A stretch of DNA of 64,000 nucleotides from Curvibacter sp. GWA2_63_95 (GCA_001795455.1 MGPB01000001.1:89147-153146); one strand, 5' to 3'; numbered from the stretch's first letter, positions 10,222-18,976 are shown. Numbers and translations are program-made. The notes: a model not told the origin generated them from the sequence alone.

Positions 10222-11340
10222 ATGCACATCAAAGACTTTACGGACACCGCCAATCTGGTGGTGGAACTGCGCTTGCAGGATTTGAAGGATGCCGCGCGGG
10301 AGGGTTTGCTTACCGAGACGCAGGCGCAGACGCTGTGGCAGCGCTGGAGCCACAGCACCCCCGCGCACCCCCAGCCGCCGCTGCCCACTGCGCCCACCGC
10401 GGGGCCTTCGTTTGGCTTTGTGAATGTGCTGTATTACTTTGGCGGGTTGGTGGCCATTGGTGCCATGAGCCTCTTTATGACGCTGGGTTTTCAGTCGCTG
10501 GGTGCGGGCGCTTTGCTGGCCATTGCGCTGGCCTACATGGTGGCTTGCTTCAAGGTGGCGGACCACTTCAAGGTGCGTGGTCTGGCTGTGCCAGCCGGGC
10601 TACTGGCCACGCTGGCGGTGTTCCTGGTGCCATTGGCCGTGTGGAGCGCACAGAGCCTGGCCGGACTGTGGCCGCCAGGCGGTTCCGACGCGTTCTCCAG
10701 CTACCACACGCGTATCGACTGGCGCTGGCTCACCCTTGAATTTGCCACGCTGGCGGCAGGTGTGGTGATGCTGTGGCGCTACCGCCTGCCGTTCATGGTG
10801 ATGCCACTGGCGCTAACGCTCTGGTACATGAGTATGGATGTAGCCAATGCCCTGCTCGACGACCACAGTTGGGAGTGGACGTTCATGCGCGATATGTCGC
10901 TGGTGTTTGGTATTGGCACGGTGGCCGTGGCCTTGTGGGTGGATGTGCGCAGCCGCCTGTCCAGGACCGCGGAGTGGCGACAGGACTTTGCGTTTTGGCT
11001 CTACATGTTTGGCACCGTGATGTTCTGGTGCGGCCTGAGCCTGCGCGACTCTGATTCGGAACTGGGCAAGTTTGTCTACGCCTTGATCAACCTGGCCATG
11101 GTGTTGGCGGGCGCAGCCATTGGGCGGCGTGTGTTCACGGTGTTTGGTGCACTGGGTGTGGCGCTGTACCTGGGCCATTTGTCGCACGAGGTGTTTCAGG
11201 ACAGCCTGCTGTTCCCGCTCGCACTCACGCTGCTGGGTCTGGGGGTGGTGGCGCTGGGCGTCTGGTGGCAGCGGCACGAAGTGGCCATTGCGGCGCGGCT
11301 GGCGCGCTATGTGCCGGTGGGGCTGCAGCCGCGTAGCTGA
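10222..11340 (+). CDS. Multi-pass membrane protein (DUF2157-like), unknown function
   Basis: 372 residues. The soluble N-terminal 60 residues contain a helical segment (LRLQDLKDAAREGLLTETQAQTLWQRW) typical of DUF2157-type N-termini. They are followed by a proline-rich linker and roughly nine to ten hydrophobic segments. No catalytic motif is visible. It is expected in the inner membrane. It is divergent from glsA, with 61 bp between the start codons, and ends at a strong bidirectional terminator. I do not recognise a specific function. Confidence 0.7.
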   Translation: MHIKDFTDTANLVVELRLQDLKDAAREGLLTETQAQTLWQRWSHSTPAHPQPPLPTAPTAGPSFGFVNVLYYFGGLVAIGAMSLFMTLGFQSLGAGALLAIALAYMVACFKVADHFKVRGLAVPAGLLATLAVFLVPLAVWSAQSLAGLWPPGGSDAFSSYHTRIDWRWLTLEFATLAAGVVMLWRYRLPFMVMPLALTLWYMSMDVANALLDDHSWEWTFMRDMSLVFGIGTVAVALWVDVRSRLSRTAEWRQDFAFWLYMFGTVMFWCGLSLRDSDSELGKFVYALINLAMVLAGAAIGRRVFTVFGALGVALYLGHLSHEVFQDSLLFPLALTLLGLGVVALGVWWQRHEVAIAARLARYVPVGLQPRS

Positions 11341-11353
11341 CGCGGAACGCGAG

Positions 11354-11390
11354 CATAAAAAAAGCGCACTGCAAGCAGTGCGCTTTTTTG
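11354..11390. terminator. Bidirectional rho-independent terminator
   Basis: A perfect stem GCGCACTGC / GCAGTGCGC is flanked by an A-run on the left and a T-run on the right. It therefore ends transcripts from the membrane-protein gene (+) and from livK (-), which converge here. Confidence 0.92.
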
Positions 11391-11431
11391 CTGGCAGGGC
11401 CACGTGTGTGGCCCATGGACAGCGGTGTGAC

Positions 11432-12580
11432 TTAGCGGATCACGGAAACTTTTTCCAGCTTGCCGCCCTTGACAGTCTTCAAGGTCAAAGCGCCGTTCAG
11501 GATGTCGCCCTTGTTGTCAAAGGAGATGTTGCCTGTCACGCCCTTGAAGTCTTTGGTAGCGGCCAGCACGGGCAGGTACTTGGCGGGGTCAGAAGAACCA
11601 GCCTTGACCATGGCAGCGACCATGACCTTCACGCCGTCGTAAACGTAGGGTGCGTACACTTGCACGTCAGCGTTGAACTTGGCCTTGAACTTCTTGTCGA
11701 AGTCAGCACGTGCTTTTTCGAACGGGCTACCAGCTTCGATACCACCGGCTTCTGCGCAGAACACTTGGTTGTCAGCCACTGCGTCACCAGCCAGCTTCAC
11801 CAGTTCGGTGGAGCAGATGCCGTCGCCACCCAAGAACTTGGCGTTGATACCCAAGGACTTCATCTGGCGCAGCATGGGGCCGGCCACAGCGTCCATACCG
11901 CCGAAGAACACGACGTCAGCCTTCTTGCCCTTGATGGTGGTCAGGATGGCGTTGAAGTCAGTGGCTTTGTCGGTGGTGAATTCAGTAGCGACCACGTTGC
12001 CACCAGCGGCCTTGACAGCCTTGGTGAATTCTTGCGCCACACCTTGGCCGTACGCAGTACGGTCGTCGATCACGGCGATGGCCTTGCCCTTCAGGGTAGA
12101 CACAGCGTATTTGCCCAGGGTGCCGCCCAATTGAGCGTCGTCAGCCACCAGACGGAAGGCGGTCTTGAAGCCTTGGCGTGTGTACTTGGGGTTGGTGGCG
12201 GAAGGAGAAACTTGGGGGATGCCGGCTTCGGAGTAGATGCTGGAAGCGGGGATGGTGGTGCCGGAGTTCAGGTGACCAATAACGCCAGCCACTTTTGCGT
12301 CAGCCAGCTTCTGGGCAACTGCAGTGCCTTGCTTGGGGTCTGCAGCGTCGTCTTCGGTCATCAGCTTCAGGGTGACCTTCTTGCCGCCGATGGTCACGCC
12401 AGCAGCGTTGAGTTCTTCCACGGCCAGGATAGCGCCGTTTTCGTTGTCTTTACCCAGGTGGGCGATCGCGCCGCTGGTGGGGCCAACGTGAGCGATGGTG
12501 ACAACAGCGTTTTGCGCAAATGCCATGCCGGTAGACAGAGCGATAGCTGCTGCTGCGACGGTTTTCAACTTCATCAACAT
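11432..12580 (-). CDS. livK: Branched-chain amino-acid-type ABC substrate-binding protein
   Basis: 382 residues from the ATG at 12580, chosen because GGAG lies six bases upstream. Signal peptide KTVAAAAIALSTGMAFAQ, then the Leu/Ile/Val-binding fold (IAHVGPTSGAIAHLGKDNENG, VAGVIGHLNSGTTIPAS, GIPQVSPSATNP). It binds a branched-chain or related amino acid in the periplasm and would feed a LivHMGF permease that is not in this window. A paralogue lies 1 kb upstream at 13415-14575. Sequence choice inside the gene looks like that of a highly expressed gene. Confidence 0.92.
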   Translation of the reverse strand: MLMKLKTVAAAAIALSTGMAFAQNAVVTIAHVGPTSGAIAHLGKDNENGAILAVEELNAAGVTIGGKKVTLKLMTEDDAADPKQGTAVAQKLADAKVAGVIGHLNSGTTIPASSIYSEAGIPQVSPSATNPKYTRQGFKTAFRLVADDAQLGGTLGKYAVSTLKGKAIAVIDDRTAYGQGVAQEFTKAVKAAGGNVVATEFTTDKATDFNAILTTIKGKKADVVFFGGMDAVAGPMLRQMKSLGINAKFLGGDGICSTELVKLAGDAVADNQVFCAEAGGIEAGSPFEKARADFDKKFKAKFNADVQVYAPYVYDGVKVMVAAMVKAGSSDPAKYLPVLAATKDFKGVTGNISFDNKGDILNGALTLKTVKGGKLEKVSVIR

Positions 12581-12796
12581 AAGAACTCCAGGTAAAAAAA
12601 ATCGTGAATTAATTTCCACAACGCGGACGTTAGCGCAAGTCACAGGCACTGGACATGAGGCTTGTACTTAGGTCCTTGTTGTATTCAAAGATCTAATGAT
12701 GCATGAATTTCATTACTCCCAAAACCGGGAATCGTAGGTGAAAACCCGTATTCATTTGGTGCTTGTGCGGGGAGTGCGCACCGCACCAGTGCATGG

Positions 12797-13387
12797 TTAG
12801 CCCAGCAGTGTTTTTGCAAAAGCGTTGATGGATTCCAGATCGGGCTTGAGCGCGGTGTAGTGCAGGCCTTCGCGGACCAGTGTGGCGCGCAGGCCGCGGT
12901 CCACGCCGCGGGCCTGGTCTTCATCCTGAAAGCGGCCGGTGTGCACGTATTTCTTGTCGCCACGCTCCACAAATACATTGATGTTGTCGTGTTGCCGGTA
13001 CCACTCCAGAATTTGCGCGCGGGTCTTGGCCACGTCGCAAATGTTCTCGGGGTAGTTTTCGTTGTAGTACAGCACCTGGGGCAGGGAGCACTCGGTGATG
13101 AGGAACTGCACCTGCCCGTCGAGCAGGTTAAGCATTTCATACTGTCGTTGGGCGATGAAGTACTGGTTTTTGAGCACTTCAAAGTTTTGCTGCCAGACCA
13201 GTGACTTGGCGTAGTCGGGGATGGTCTCTACCGTCTTGGTGTGCAGGTGCAGGTAAAGAATGATGGCCGAGGAGATGAGCGACTTGTCACACCCCGGCCC
13301 GCCGATGACGTTGATGACCTTGGTGGGGTACAGGCGCATCTTGGTTTCGGGCAAGGTGTTGGGCACTGTGGTGTAACGCAAGGTCAT
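12797..13387 (-). CDS. Small P-loop NTPase-like protein with altered Walker A
   Basis: 196 residues. The start at 13387 has AGGAG six bases upstream. VINVIGGPGCDKSLISSAI is clearly a P-loop, but it reads GGPGCDKS where GGPGxGKS/T is expected: the glycine before lysine is Asp. The following text (PDYAKSLVWQQNFEVLKNQYFIAQRQYEML, FLITECSLPQVLYY) resembles small AAA-type ATPases/kinases of phages (YAKDLVWE-type motif). C-terminal basic residues are frequent. It lies 27 bp after the lipoprotein gene 13415-14575, so probably shares its transcript. Nucleotide binding is likely weakened or specialised. Function unknown. Confidence 0.6.
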   Translation of the reverse strand: MTLRYTTVPNTLPETKMRLYPTKVINVIGGPGCDKSLISSAIILYLHLHTKTVETIPDYAKSLVWQQNFEVLKNQYFIAQRQYEMLNLLDGQVQFLITECSLPQVLYYNENYPENICDVAKTRAQILEWYRQHDNINVFVERGDKKYVHTGRFQDEDQARGVDRGLRATLVREGLHYTALKPDLESINAFAKTLLG

Positions 13388-13414
13388 AGGCATCTCCTGC
13401 TGACGGGGGGGGGC

Positions 13415-14575
13415 TTACCAGTTGTCGGAGCGCATCTGCGATTCCCACAGACCGCCGTTGGCACTGTACACCCCAATCACGCCGTAGCGCTGCTCGCCCT
13501 TTTCGTCCCATTTCATGGAGCCGGTGACGGGTGCGTAGCCGTCGATCTTTTTGAGTGTGGTGGTGATGTCCTGGGGTTTGGCCGATTCGGCGCGGCGGAT
13601 GGCTGCCGCCAGCACGTACATGGCGTCGTAGGTGTAGTGACCGGCGTAGGCGGGCTCGATCTTGTACTTGGCGCGGTACTTGTCCAGGAAGGCGCCACCC
13701 GCGGTGAATTCACGCGCCTCCAGGATGGGAGAGGTGGCAAACAGGCCGCTGGCCACACCGGCACCTTTCAGCATGAGCGTGGTCTTGATGGTGTCGCCGC
13801 CCAGCACTTTGATGTTGGTGTAGCTGATGGCCTTGAGCGCGTCGAGCAGGGCCACGATCTGGAAGTCGTTGAGGGTGGAAACCACCACTTCCACGCCGGT
13901 CTCCTTGATCTTGGCGGCCACTTCTTCAAATTTGGTGGTCTTGTCGTCGAACGACTGTTGCAGCACCACCTCTTTCTTGGCCGCCTTGAGCTGTGTGCCG
14001 GCTCCGGCAGCCAGGTCTTTGCCATAGGGGGTGCCATCGTCCAGCAGGGCGAACTTGGTGCCCGAGAACTGTGATGCCGAGTAGCTGCCAATGGCCTTGG
14101 CTTGCAGCTTGTCGTTGGCCACCAGGCGGAAGGTGGTGTCCAGACCCAGCTCGGTGTACTTGGGGTTGGTGGAGATGGCCAGCTGCGGGATGCCCTTGGC
14201 GGCATAAATGGGGGCGGCGGCAATGCTCACGCCGGAGTTCAGGTGGCCAATGACAGCCACCACGCCGGCGTCCACCAGTTGCTGGGCCACCTCTTTGCCG
14301 GTTTCCGCGTTGGCGCGGTCATCCACCGCCACCACTTCAAAGGTCACGGTCTTGCCCTTGACCTTGTAGCCTTCCTTGTTGAGTTCTTCCACTGCCATGT
14401 TCACGCCATTGAGCAAGTCCTGGCCCAGGGCCGAGAGGTTGCCGGTGAGCGGCTGGGCCACGCCGATTTTGATGACCGAAGGGACGGAATCGCAACCCTG
14501 GAGCAGGGCGCTGGAGAGAACAGCGGACAGGGCCAACAGGCGCACAGCGCCGCGGCGCGAGAGATTCAGTTGCAT
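13415..14575 (-). CDS. Branched-chain amino-acid-type ABC substrate-binding lipoprotein
   Basis: 386 residues from the ATG at 14575. The N-terminus RRGAVRLLALSAVLSSALLQGC has a lipobox (LLQG-Cys), so the protein should be a lipoprotein, unlike its soluble paralogue livK. The mature domain has the same Leu/Ile/Val-binding fold (KIGVAQPLTGNLSALGQD, VVAVIGHLNSGVSIAAAPIY, STNPKYTELGLDTTFRLVAND). No permease genes are adjacent. The P-loop gene follows by 27 bp on the same strand. A longer open frame to 14791 precedes the chosen start but is not family-like. Confidence 0.88.
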   Translation of the reverse strand: MQLNLSRRGAVRLLALSAVLSSALLQGCDSVPSVIKIGVAQPLTGNLSALGQDLLNGVNMAVEELNKEGYKVKGKTVTFEVVAVDDRANAETGKEVAQQLVDAGVVAVIGHLNSGVSIAAAPIYAAKGIPQLAISTNPKYTELGLDTTFRLVANDKLQAKAIGSYSASQFSGTKFALLDDGTPYGKDLAAGAGTQLKAAKKEVVLQQSFDDKTTKFEEVAAKIKETGVEVVVSTLNDFQIVALLDALKAISYTNIKVLGGDTIKTTLMLKGAGVASGLFATSPILEAREFTAGGAFLDKYRAKYKIEPAYAGHYTYDAMYVLAAAIRRAESAKPQDITTTLKKIDGYAPVTGSMKWDEKGEQRYGVIGVYSANGGLWESQMRSDNW

Positions 14576-14678
14576 CGTGGGGTTCCTGGTAGGAGAAGGG
14601 GCACATTGTAGGGAGGGAGCCTGTTCACGCAACCACCGTGCCACGCTGTCGGGCCTGTGGTTAACCCCTAGGAAACAC

Positions 14679-15539
14679 TCAATCACACTGCGACCGGTAC
14701 TCCTTGAGTGCCTGGGCCTGTACTTTCTTGATGGTGCCATCCGCGGCCATGCGCCGCAGCACCGCGGTGACCCGTGGAACCAGGGCCGCATGACGCATGT
14801 GCAGGAAGTGAAAGCCCGGCGCGGTTTCCAGGGAGGGGTGCAGCAGCTGCACCTTGCGCAGGCCCAGTGTCTTGATCAGGCAGCTGTTGAAGCGCGAGTC
14901 CACCACGACATCGGTGCGGCCCATCTCCAGCTTGCGAAACAGGCTTTCCACATTGGTCGCGGTATCGGTGCGCATGCCTTGCAGCCGGGTCTCCAGATAC
15001 CCGATACCGGCAATGTGGCCGATCACATAAGGCTGTAGCGAGGCATAACCGTTGGGGACAATGTCGGTGCGGGTGGCGTAGACCGCGGCCTCTTCGTAGG
15101 ACACCGGCACCTCGATGCGCACCTGCGTCAGGGCGATATCCAGCGTGACGCCCAGGCCGACACCGTCGATCTCGTCGGCCAGCGCGTAGCCGCGCCGCAC
15201 CGGGAGCTTGGTGTATTGCACTTCGACGCCCAGTTCTTGGTAGGCCAGCGCCAGCACACGCTGGGCCATGGTCACACTCAAGCGGTCTTCGGGCGGGATG
15301 GCAAATACAAGCGGTGTTGCGGCCTGGCCCCCCAGAGCCGCACCGGCCAGCGTGACCAGCGCCCCGCACCGGCGCAGTGTGCGGCCGAGCACCTTGCGCA
15401 GTCCTGCTTGTTTGGGCCAGCTGCGGCTGGTGACTGCAAAGTTCGGCGTGCGGGCCTGGGGTTGGGCATGGGAGGTGGACATACCGCTCAGCGCGGCCCG
15501 CGCGCATACGCACATCCGTGCTCCACGGAGCAATGCCAT
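14679..15539 (-). CDS. Periplasmic solute-binding protein, family 3-like, linked to a LytTR two-component system
   Basis: 286 residues. The start ATG at 15539 is preceded by a near-perfect AAAGGAGGAG ribosome site, so the unusually long N-terminus (about 70 residues before a hydrophobic stretch GALVTLAGAALGGQAATP) seems real. An internal ATG at 15482 has a weak site. The mature part (LVFAIPPEDRLSVTMAQRVLALAYQ, KLPVRRGYALADE, RTDVVVDSRFN) fits stand-alone family 3 binding proteins. It begins 25 bp after the stop of the LytTR regulator, so it is likely the third gene of the kinase-regulator operon and may supply its periplasmic input. Confidence 0.75.
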   Translation of the reverse strand: MALLRGARMCVCARAALSGMSTSHAQPQARTPNFAVTSRSWPKQAGLRKVLGRTLRRCGALVTLAGAALGGQAATPLVFAIPPEDRLSVTMAQRVLALAYQELGVEVQYTKLPVRRGYALADEIDGVGLGVTLDIALTQVRIEVPVSYEEAAVYATRTDIVPNGYASLQPYVIGHIAGIGYLETRLQGMRTDTATNVESLFRKLEMGRTDVVVDSRFNSCLIKTLGLRKVQLLHPSLETAPGFHFLHMRHAALVPRVTAVLRRMAADGTIKKVQAQALKEYRSQCD

Positions 15540-15564
15540 GGGACTCCTCCTTTTGCGTCAGCGC

Positions 15565-16389
15565 CTACATCGCCTTGAAGCGATGGGCATACAGCCGACT
15601 GACCGGGAGTCTTTCACTTCTGTGGTGCAAGGTCAAGCAGAGGCGCCCGGCCTCGTCGCGGTTGACGCTGCGGATGGCCTGCACCCGCACCACGGTACCG
15701 CGGTGGATTTGCCAGAACAGCTGGGCGTCGAGCTGGGGCAGCAGTTCCTTGAGCGGGGTGCGCAGCAGGTACTCCTGGGTGGTGGTGAGCACGCGCAGGT
15801 ATTTGTCGGCGGCCTCCAGGTACAGCACGTCGCCTACCGGAATGATGTGGATGCTGTTGCCGATGCTGGCTTGCAGCACCTGCAGCGGCGGGGCAGCACT
15901 GGCTGCAGGGGCCAGCAGGCTGCGCAGTTGGGCCAAGGTGGCCTCCAGCAAGGTGTCATCTGCTCCTGTTTTAGGAGCTGCTTGCGCAGTATTGGCGAGG
16001 GTTGAATGCAGTTTTGACACTGTTTTCTGCAGACGTGCCGCCTGCACCGGCTTGAGCAGGTAGTCCACCGCTTGGGCCTCAAAGGCCTGCACGGCATACT
16101 GGTCGTACGCGGTCACAAATACCAGCGCGGGGAAGGGCTTCGCCCCCGGCCCGTCCAGGGGCCAGGTGTCTGCCAACTCGGCGGCAGCCTCCAGCCCGCT
16201 TTGGCCTGGCATGCGGATGTCAAAAAACAGCACATCGGGTTGTAGTGCCAGCGCGGCCTCTACGGCCGATACGCCGTCGCCCACCGTGCGCAGCACCTGC
16301 AGTGCGGGCCAGGCCTGGCCCAGTTCGGCCAGCAGGGCCTGGGCCAGCAGCGGTTCGTCTTCGGCAATCAGGGCGGTGGGAGGGTTCAT
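15565..16389 (-). CDS. LytTR-family response regulator
   Basis: 274 residues. A CheY-like receiver (ALIAEDEPLLAQALLAEL; phospho-acceptor Asp57 in LFFDIRMPG; Lys in YLLKPV) is followed by a linker and a LytTR DNA-binding domain (IHIIPVGDVLYLEAADKYLRVLT ... LFWQIHRGTVVRV). It overlaps the upstream histidine kinase by 4 bp. The linker segment around residues 125-143 (NTAQAAPKTGADD) is encoded by a copy of the dispersed repeat, lengthening the linker without breaking the frame. Controls unknown target genes, possibly the adjacent binding protein. Confidence 0.93.
   Translation of the reverse strand: MNPPTALIAEDEPLLAQALLAELGQAWPALQVLRTVGDGVSAVEAALALQPDVLFFDIRMPGQSGLEAAAELADTWPLDGPGAKPFPALVFVTAYDQYAVQAFEAQAVDYLLKPVQAARLQKTVSKLHSTLANTAQAAPKTGADDTLLEATLAQLRSLLAPAASAAPPLQVLQASIGNSIHIIPVGDVLYLEAADKYLRVLTTTQEYLLRTPLKELLPQLDAQLFWQIHRGTVVRVQAIRSVNRDEAGRLCLTLHHRSERLPVSRLYAHRFKAM
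15961..16016 (+). repeat. Dispersed short repeat, copy 3 (inside the LytTR regulator gene)
   Basis: The plus strand reads TGCTCCTGTTTTAGGAGCTG then CTTGCGCAGTATTGGCGAGG, matching the 5' half of the family. It lies antisense to the gene, in frame, and contributes the linker between receiver and LytTR domain. Confidence 0.7.
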
Positions 16390-17444
16390 GATTTTAAGGG
16401 AAAAGTGATGCTAACCCGCGTACCACCTGCGCGAGCAGCTTCTATTTTGATAGCGCCCATGGCGCCGAACGTGGTGCGCAGCCGGTCTTGCACCTGCTGC
16501 AGGCCAAAGCCCGCGCGCCGGGTGTCGGGCGGCGGCATGCCCAGTCCGCTGTCCTCGACCTCCAGGCACAGCAGCTCGCCTTGGCGGGTGGCGCTGATGC
16601 GTACGCTGCCACCTTCCACCTTGGGCTCCAGCCCGTGCTGGATGCTGTTTTCTACCAAGGGCTGCAGCAGCAGGGGCGGCACGCAGCACTGGCGCAGGGC
16701 GTCAGGCAGCTCCAGCGTGAAGCGCAGGCGCGGCCCCATGCGGATGGCCATGAGCTCCAGGTAGTCTTCCAGGCGGGCAAATTCGCTGTCCAGTGTGTGC
16801 GGGCGGCTGGCGTCGGCGCGTGAGGCGTTGAGGGTGGCGCGCAGGTAGTCAATCATGTGGTCCAGCATGGTCTGGGCGCGCACTGGGTCCAGGGCGATGA
16901 GGGCGCGCAGGTTGGCCAGCGTGTTGAACAGCATGTGGGGCTCCAGCTGCGTTTCGAGCAGGCGCAACTGGGCTTCGCTGGCCTGGCGGCGTGCGGCTTC
17001 GGCTTTTTCGCGTTCGATCGCCAGCACCTCGCGGCTGACGAACTCGTGCGTGAGCACGGTGCCTGCCACCAGGCTCAAAAACAGCATGCCCCAGGCTTTG
17101 TGGGGCGAGGTCATCCAGTAGTGAAACGCGCTGCCGCCCAGAATCAGGTCGGCCACAAAATTGCCGAAGAAAAAACCCAGCACCACCCCGATGGGGACGA
17201 TCGCCAGCAGGCGACGCATCTGGGTGGACCAGTCGTGCAGGAAAAAGAAACGTCCCACATCGATGACCGCACCAATGCTCAGGCCGATGCACTGGGAATA
17301 GACCAGGTTGTCCCACAGACCATGGTCGCCAAACAGGGTGATGCCAATGGCAATCACGGTGTTGAGCGTGAGGGTCTTCCACAGGCCCTGGCCCAGGGTG
17401 GTGAAGTGTCTGCGTGTCATGCTGGCAAGTATGCCGTCAGCCAT
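16386..17444 (-). CDS. Sensor histidine kinase, LytS/YehU type
   Basis: About 352 residues. Four hydrophobic segments lie in the first 130 residues (TLNTVIAIGITLF, YSQCIGLSIGAVIDV, LLAIVPIGVVLGFFFG, MLFLSLVAGTVL), then a short coiled linker. The His_kinase motif LLETQLEPHMLFNTLANLRAL follows (His in QLEPHMLFN), and an HATPase domain (VENSIQHGLEP, GLGMPPPDTRRAGFGLQQVQDRL) ends the protein. It phosphorylates the LytTR regulator encoded downstream with a 4-bp overlap. A GTG at 17453 would add three residues. The last 16 or so codons are covered by a dispersed repeat copy. Confidence 0.93.
   Translation of the reverse strand: MADGILASMTRRHFTTLGQGLWKTLTLNTVIAIGITLFGDHGLWDNLVYSQCIGLSIGAVIDVGRFFFLHDWSTQMRRLLAIVPIGVVLGFFFGNFVADLILGGSAFHYWMTSPHKAWGMLFLSLVAGTVLTHEFVSREVLAIEREKAEAARRQASEAQLRLLETQLEPHMLFNTLANLRALIALDPVRAQTMLDHMIDYLRATLNASRADASRPHTLDSEFARLEDYLELMAIRMGPRLRFTLELPDALRQCCVPPLLLQPLVENSIQHGLEPKVEGGSVRISATRQGELLCLEVEDSGLGMPPPDTRRAGFGLQQVQDRLRTTFGAMGAIKIEAARAGGTRVSITFPLKS
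16411..16460 (-). repeat. Dispersed short repeat, copy 4 (inside the histidine kinase 3' end)
   Basis: The minus strand reads GGCGCTATCAAAATAGAAGC then TGCTCGCGCAGG, strongly similar to the copy in trmJ (GGCGCTATCAAAAGGAGAGC TGCTCGCGCAGG). It encodes IKIEAARAGGTRV near the C-terminus of the HATPase domain, whose last strand (GTRVSI) is still family-like. Confidence 0.65.
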
Positions 17445-17499
17445 TGGCTCCACGCCTGTTGGCCCAGGTCGCGCTGTTGCATGGGATGTCCTGCACCGG

Positions 17500-18138
17500 T
17501 CAGGCTGGGGGGATGCGGTGCAGGCGGCGGATCAGCCATTCGGCCACCAGCAGGTTGGGTACCCAACTTAGCCAGGCAATGGCGCGGTACGCATCCTCAA
17601 ATGGGAGGCCGGCCATCAGGCTGGCGGGAATGTAGAGCCGCAGCGTGATGGCCGCCATGGTGAGCGCGTAGCTGCGCAGCATCCAGTCCCGGTGAGCCGT
17701 TCGATCACCCCGGCGCATGGCCAAGAAGCCCGCACCCGTACTGCACAGCCACAGCATGGCCGCCAGCCCGAAGCCCCACGCGGAGACCGGTCCGCCCTGG
17801 GCCTCCAGGGCCATGGACAAGCCGCTGGTGCCGCCCAGCACAACCGCCAGCACATACAGGCGCCCCAACCAGCGGTGCAACAGGAGGTGGCGGGTGCGAA
17901 TGGCGCGGTTGACCTGCAGGGCACCGACCACCAGCGCCACCGGGCTGCACACCATGTGCAGCAGTGCGCCCACCGGGTGGCGGGCAAACAGGCTGGCGGC
18001 AAAGTCCGGCCGGGTGCTGGTCAATACCAGCCAGAAGGCATAGCCAGCCACGCCCAGTGCCAGCAGCATCAGGGTGGACCACCTAGCCCATTGCGCAAGG
18101 CCATAGGGTGCTGGAAAGAGAGAGTTTGTTGTCGACAT
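17500..18138 (-). CDS. DUF2306 membrane protein
   Basis: 212 residues with about six hydrophobic segments and the DUF2306 layout: VGALLHMVCSPVALVVGALQ, then RTRHLLLHRWLGRLYVLAV (conserved His/Arg), then RRGDRTAHRDWMLRSYALT. The histidines in 'HMVCSP', 'LHRWLGR' and 'AHRDWM' are the family's invariant positions, and haem or metal binding has been suggested only by analogy. It is the last gene of a probable three-gene unit with the DUF6622-like gene and mipA (24 bp after mipA). Confidence 0.85.
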   Translation of the reverse strand: MSTTNSLFPAPYGLAQWARWSTLMLLALGVAGYAFWLVLTSTRPDFAASLFARHPVGALLHMVCSPVALVVGALQVNRAIRTRHLLLHRWLGRLYVLAVVLGGTSGLSMALEAQGGPVSAWGFGLAAMLWLCSTGAGFLAMRRGDRTAHRDWMLRSYALTMAAITLRLYIPASLMAGLPFEDAYRAIAWLSWVPNLLVAEWLIRRLHRIPPA

Positions 18139-18162
18139 GGTGTGGGCCTTCGTGGATCGGGG

Positions 18163-18966
18163 TCAGAAGGCGTATGTCAGTGCCAGCACCGCAGCATTGG
18201 CATTGCTGCTGCGTGCGACCGGGCTGTTTTTGGCAGCATCGCCCAGCACACTGCCCGACACGATGGTGGTGACAAAGGTGCGCGGGTTGAGGGCGTAGGT
18301 GAGGGATACGCCCAGCCGGGTGTCGCGCAGGCCTGCGTCGGGGGTGTAGAGGGCGTAGCCACTGCGGGCGGCTTGTGGGGCGTCGACCCCAAAGTAGCTT
18401 TGCATGTGCTGGCGGTCGGCCAGGGTCGCGCTGAGTTGGGTGCCCAGGCGCCACTGGGGTGCCAGCGCCACCGAGTAGCCCACGCCCAGGTTCACCACCG
18501 TGCCATTGCTGCTTGGGCCCGAGCCCCAGCGCACCGAGCCGGTGAGCGCCAGGCCTTCAGCCGGGGCGTAGGTGACAAAGCCACCGACTTCGGGCTTGGC
18601 ATCCACATCGCCCATGCCGCGCAGGGCCGCGTTGTCGCCGCTCGGGCGGCCCAGGTCCGCTGTCAGGCGCAGGCCGTAGTGCAGGGCCGGGTTTTTGGAG
18701 AAGTTGTAGCCCACGCCATTGTCCAGCCCGGCGAACCAACCGTTGGCCCACTGGTAGCCCAAGGCGGGAAACCCCAGCGTCTTGCGCTGGTCACTGCCCA
18801 GGTATTCCGGGGTCGACACGATGGCCAAGCCTATCGTGCCGCCATCGGCGCCGGGTGCGGCGTTATGCAGTTGCACCGAATCAAAGGTTTGGGCAGCGGT
18901 TGGAAGCACCACACCCAGCAGGGCGGACCAGAGGGCGAGGCGCGTGGTGGAGGTGGAAGCTGGCAT
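18163..18966 (-). CDS. MipA/OmpV family outer-membrane protein
   Basis: 267 residues. The start at 18966 is supported by GAGGAG a few bases upstream. Signal peptide TTRLALWSALLGVVLPTAAQ, then a beta-rich protein with the family opening GGTIGLAIVSTPEYLGSDQRKTLGFP and closing GVSLTYALNPRTFVTT ... ALTYAF ending in aromatic Phe, as expected of an outer-membrane barrel. Family members act as scaffolds or porin-like channels. It starts 10 bp after the upstream membrane-protein gene. Confidence 0.9.
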   Translation of the reverse strand: MPASTSTTRLALWSALLGVVLPTAAQTFDSVQLHNAAPGADGGTIGLAIVSTPEYLGSDQRKTLGFPALGYQWANGWFAGLDNGVGYNFSKNPALHYGLRLTADLGRPSGDNAALRGMGDVDAKPEVGGFVTYAPAEGLALTGSVRWGSGPSSNGTVVNLGVGYSVALAPQWRLGTQLSATLADRQHMQSYFGVDAPQAARSGYALYTPDAGLRDTRLGVSLTYALNPRTFVTTIVSGSVLGDAAKNSPVARSSNANAAVLALTYAF

Positions 18967-18976
18967 GGGGTGCTCC

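Noticed and set aside
11120..12595. A 491-codon plus-strand frame opposite livK
   Set aside because: It runs through the strong terminator at 11354-11390 and mirrors livK.
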